Shown here piece after piece: positions 6,251 to 7,515 of a DNA stretch of 7,515 bases. Origin of the DNA: CAIUMH01 sp037142475 (GTDB taxonomy: Bacteria; Actinomycetota; Acidimicrobiia; Acidimicrobiales; RAAP-2); contig JBAXAR010000096.1 in NCBI GenBank assembly GCA_037142475.1, positions 1 through 7,515 on the forward strand. The letters are read 5' to 3'. A program made the position numbers and the translations under genes. Each line of letters begins with the position of its first letter. The first letter of the stretch is position 1. The notes under the pieces were generated by a model. It saw only the letters and a list, made by a program, of their open reading frames with translations. It was not told the origin of the DNA and did no database searches.

Positions 6251-6814
6251 CTAGACCGGGCTGGGAGCTGCGCTGATGCAGGTGCCGCCTTGAGCATCGC
6301 TTGAGGTGTTGTCGGGGCAGACGGTCTTGGACCAGTAGGTCCCTTCCACCGTTGCTCCAGAGAGATCAGCTCCACTCAAATTTGCCCCGGTGAGATCCGT
6401 CTGGCTGAGATCGGCACCCGAAAGATTCGCCCCCGAAAGATCTGCTCCGGTGAATGCGACCTGGGCAAGACGCGCCCCGGAGAGATTGGCTTTCCTGAGA
6501 TCAGCGCCCTGCATTGCCTGTCCGCCCAAGGCATATCGAGAGAGGTCAACCCCAGGGCACTGCGCATTGGCTTCAATAATGCAGCCGTTGCAGACGATGC
6601 GTTCGCCCTCGTGATCGTGGCAGACAGTGAACGGTGCGCTGGCGCCCGCTGAGGATGGCGCCGTCGTCACTGGCGCCACTCGCGTTGTCGATGTGGCGGA
6701 CGTGGCGTCTGGCGACGAGATCGAACCACACGCTCCAAGGCCCGCGGCACTTCCGAAGAGCGCGAGAGCGAGTGTGGCCGTTCTGAGCACCCGTGAACGA
6801 TTGAGGTGGCTCAT
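6251..6814 (-). CDS. Pentapeptide-repeat lipoprotein
   Basis: A 187-residue putative lipoprotein. After basic residues (Arg6, Arg8, Arg11) and a hydrophobic segment (about 13-26) comes the lipobox L-G-A-C with Cys29, then a Ser/Thr/Ala-rich linker to about 60. A cysteine-bearing segment follows: Cys65-His-Asp-His68, Cys75-x-x-Cys78 and Cys86, possibly a metal site or disulfide-bonded cap. Residues 89-158 are 14 uninterrupted pentapeptides of the A-(D/N)-L-x-x type, about 3.5 coils of a right-handed quadrilateral beta-helix. The tail has Cys166 and Cys179 (V-C-P-D then G-G-T-C), likely a disulfide cap. Such repeats usually give a scaffold without enzymatic activity; DNA-gyrase-mimic members are cytoplasmic, so that role is unlikely for an exported protein. 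The ATG overlaps the TGA of the upstream permease gene (ATGA), implying translational coupling. Function unknown. Confidence 0.85.
   Translation of the reverse strand: MSHLNRSRVLRTATLALALFGSAAGLGACGSISSPDATSATSTTRVAPVTTAPSSAGASAPFTVCHDHEGERIVCNGCIIEANAQCPGVDLSRYALGGQAMQGADLRKANLSGARLAQVAFTGADLSGANLSGADLSQTDLTGANLSGADLSGATVEGTYWSKTVCPDNTSSDAQGGTCISAAPSPV
6341..6550 (-). repeat. Tandem 15-bp units encoding 14 pentapeptides
   Basis: Within the lipoprotein gene, 14 consecutive 15-bp units each encode one pentapeptide with Leu, Met, Phe or Val at the central position and mostly Ala two residues before it. The DNA is degenerate between units (for example variants of gagatcngctcc on the plus strand), so the array is old at the DNA level and kept by protein selection rather than a recent expansion. 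Confidence 0.85.
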
Positions 6815-7515
6815 GATGAGGTTTCCTCTGTCTTGGTGGCGACTGATGAGTGTCGCGTCAATCGCCAGTGGGACGTCCGAGCGACACCGTGGCGTGGGTG
6901 CCAGCCCCGATGCCTGATACGACGCAGTGTGGCGACTGAGACATCATGATCGGCCATGGTGGCGATGACGTCATCGTGAACGTCAGGGTTCTGGCGGACG
7001 TGGGTCGCAAGCTCATGGCAGCTCATGCACGTGGTGCTGTGAAGGACCGGATCAAAGAACACATCCACGTCAGTCGTTAATGCCCTGAAACACAGCGAGC
7101 ACGTCCCAGCATGGAGGAGCCGGCTGGGCTCGAGGTCGAGTTCAACGTGGCCGAAGTGGCGAGTGTGGACACCGTGATCCCGGAAGGCCCACGCCCCGAT
7201 CGCCATCCCTGAGACAATCAAGACGAACAGCAGGGCCAGCGCGCTAAAGCGTCCGAACCCGAGCCCATAGAGGGTGTGTCGTGGCCACATGGCGTTGACA
7301 GCGACGGCGACGAGCCAGCCGGCAGCCACGACAACGGCGGGTGCGCCGAGTCGGCCGAGCGACCAGGGACCCGAAACCCAGCTCCGTGTTAGTCGGGCTC
7401 TGAGAGCCCCGAGAACAGGGATGAGATAGGCCAGCAGGAGGGCTCCGACCGCAGCCCCATAGAAGACGACCCGAGTGTTGGTGGAGAACACGAACGGCAG
7501 ACCAGCGGCCACGAC
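6811..7515 (-). CDS. APC-type amino acid permease, C-terminal part, with Cys-rich cytoplasmic extension (5' truncated)
   Basis: The frame is open to the right window edge; the GTG at 7510-7512 is probably internal. The first ~110 residues resemble the end of an amino acid/GABA-type APC permease: hydrophobic segments near 14-38, 57-77 and 88-110, with the family-typical G-P-W-S-L-G-R between the first two. Import of an amino acid or amine is inferred; the substrate site lies outside the window. After the last membrane segment comes a ~120-residue hydrophilic tail rich in His and Asp, with Cys138-S-L-Cys141 and, 20 residues on, Cys162-M-S-Cys165-His, the spacing of a zinc-ribbon-like metal site. 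A predicted helical, basic stretch follows (about 181-203) and the protein ends Thr/Glu/Ser-rich. APC permeases normally stop soon after the last helix, so this extension is unusual. Its TGA overlaps the ATG of the downstream lipoprotein gene. Confidence 0.72.
   Translation of the reverse strand, partial: VVAAGLPFVFSTNTRVVFYGAAVGALLLAYLIPVLGALRARLTRSWVSGPWSLGRLGAPAVVVAAGWLVAVAVNAMWPRHTLYGLGFGRFSALALLFVLIVSGMAIGAWAFRDHGVHTRHFGHVELDLEPSRLLHAGTCSLCFRALTTDVDVFFDPVLHSTTCMSCHELATHVRQNPDVHDDVIATMADHDVSVATLRRIRHRGWHPRHGVARTSHWRLTRHSSVATKTEETSS
6824..6829 (-). promoter_or_regulatory. Ribosome binding site of the pentapeptide lipoprotein gene
   Basis: On the minus strand AGAGGA lies nine bases before the ATG at 6814, inside the last codons of the permease gene. 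Its GAGG can pair with CCTC three bases downstream (6825-6828 with 6818-6821), a small stem that ribosomes finishing the permease would open; this fits translational coupling but the stem is only 4 bp. Confidence 0.5.

Noticed and set aside
6251..6814. Qnr/MfpA-like gyrase-protecting pentapeptide protein.
   Set aside because: The protein has a lipoprotein signal and should be outside the cytoplasm, and it has too few coils compared with those proteins.
7015..7035. CMSCH in the permease tail as a c-type heme (CxxCH) site.
   Set aside because: The tail follows the last membrane segment of an APC permease and should be cytoplasmic, where heme c is not attached; pairing with the upstream CSLC suggests a zinc-type site instead.

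Overview
The window looks like a chromosomal segment of a high-GC Gram-positive bacterium, probably an actinobacterium and perhaps of the Acidimicrobiia type. The evidence is high GC with GC-rich third positions, a perfect actinobacterial/Bacillus-type LexA box in front of recA, thpR just upstream of recA, and lipoproteins with Ser/Thr-rich linkers behind the lipobox. The lineage below phylum is inference. No mobile elements, CRISPR arrays, tRNA or rRNA genes were seen.

Layout, plus strand (1-6131): (i) the C-terminal part of a protein often labelled 'molybdopterin-guanine dinucleotide synthesis' (1-629, truncated by the window edge); (ii) a stand-alone RecB/Cas4-type PD-(D/E)XK nuclease with a four-cysteine Fe-S signature (694-1632); (iii) a family VIII esterase / class C beta-lactamase-like serine hydrolase (1716-2954); (iv) thpR, a 2H phosphoesterase whose full-length frame seems to begin at a non-canonical AUC codon (2966-3481); (v) an intergenic region with a LexA operator; (vi) recA (3670-4728), not followed by recX; (vii) a branched-chain-amino-acid-type ABC substrate-binding lipoprotein (4905-6131), apparently expressed from a leaderless promoter whose predicted +1 is the A of the ATG.

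Layout, minus strand (7515-6251): the C-terminal half of an APC-type amino acid permease with an unusual cytoplasmic cysteine-rich extension (to 6811) overlaps by four bases (ATGA) a pentapeptide-repeat lipoprotein (6814-6251). This unit converges on the substrate-binding protein gene, with a hairpin (6159-6184) between them.

Functionally, recA is the DNA-repair anchor, under SOS control. The RecB-like nuclease upstream may also act on DNA, but nothing shows co-regulation with recA. The hydrolase and thpR probably form a short transcriptional unit. The right part is cell-envelope and transport oriented. I found no multi-gene defence or other large new system. The most unusual points are the thpR start, the precisely leaderless promoter, and the permease with its Cys-rich tail coupled to a pentapeptide lipoprotein.
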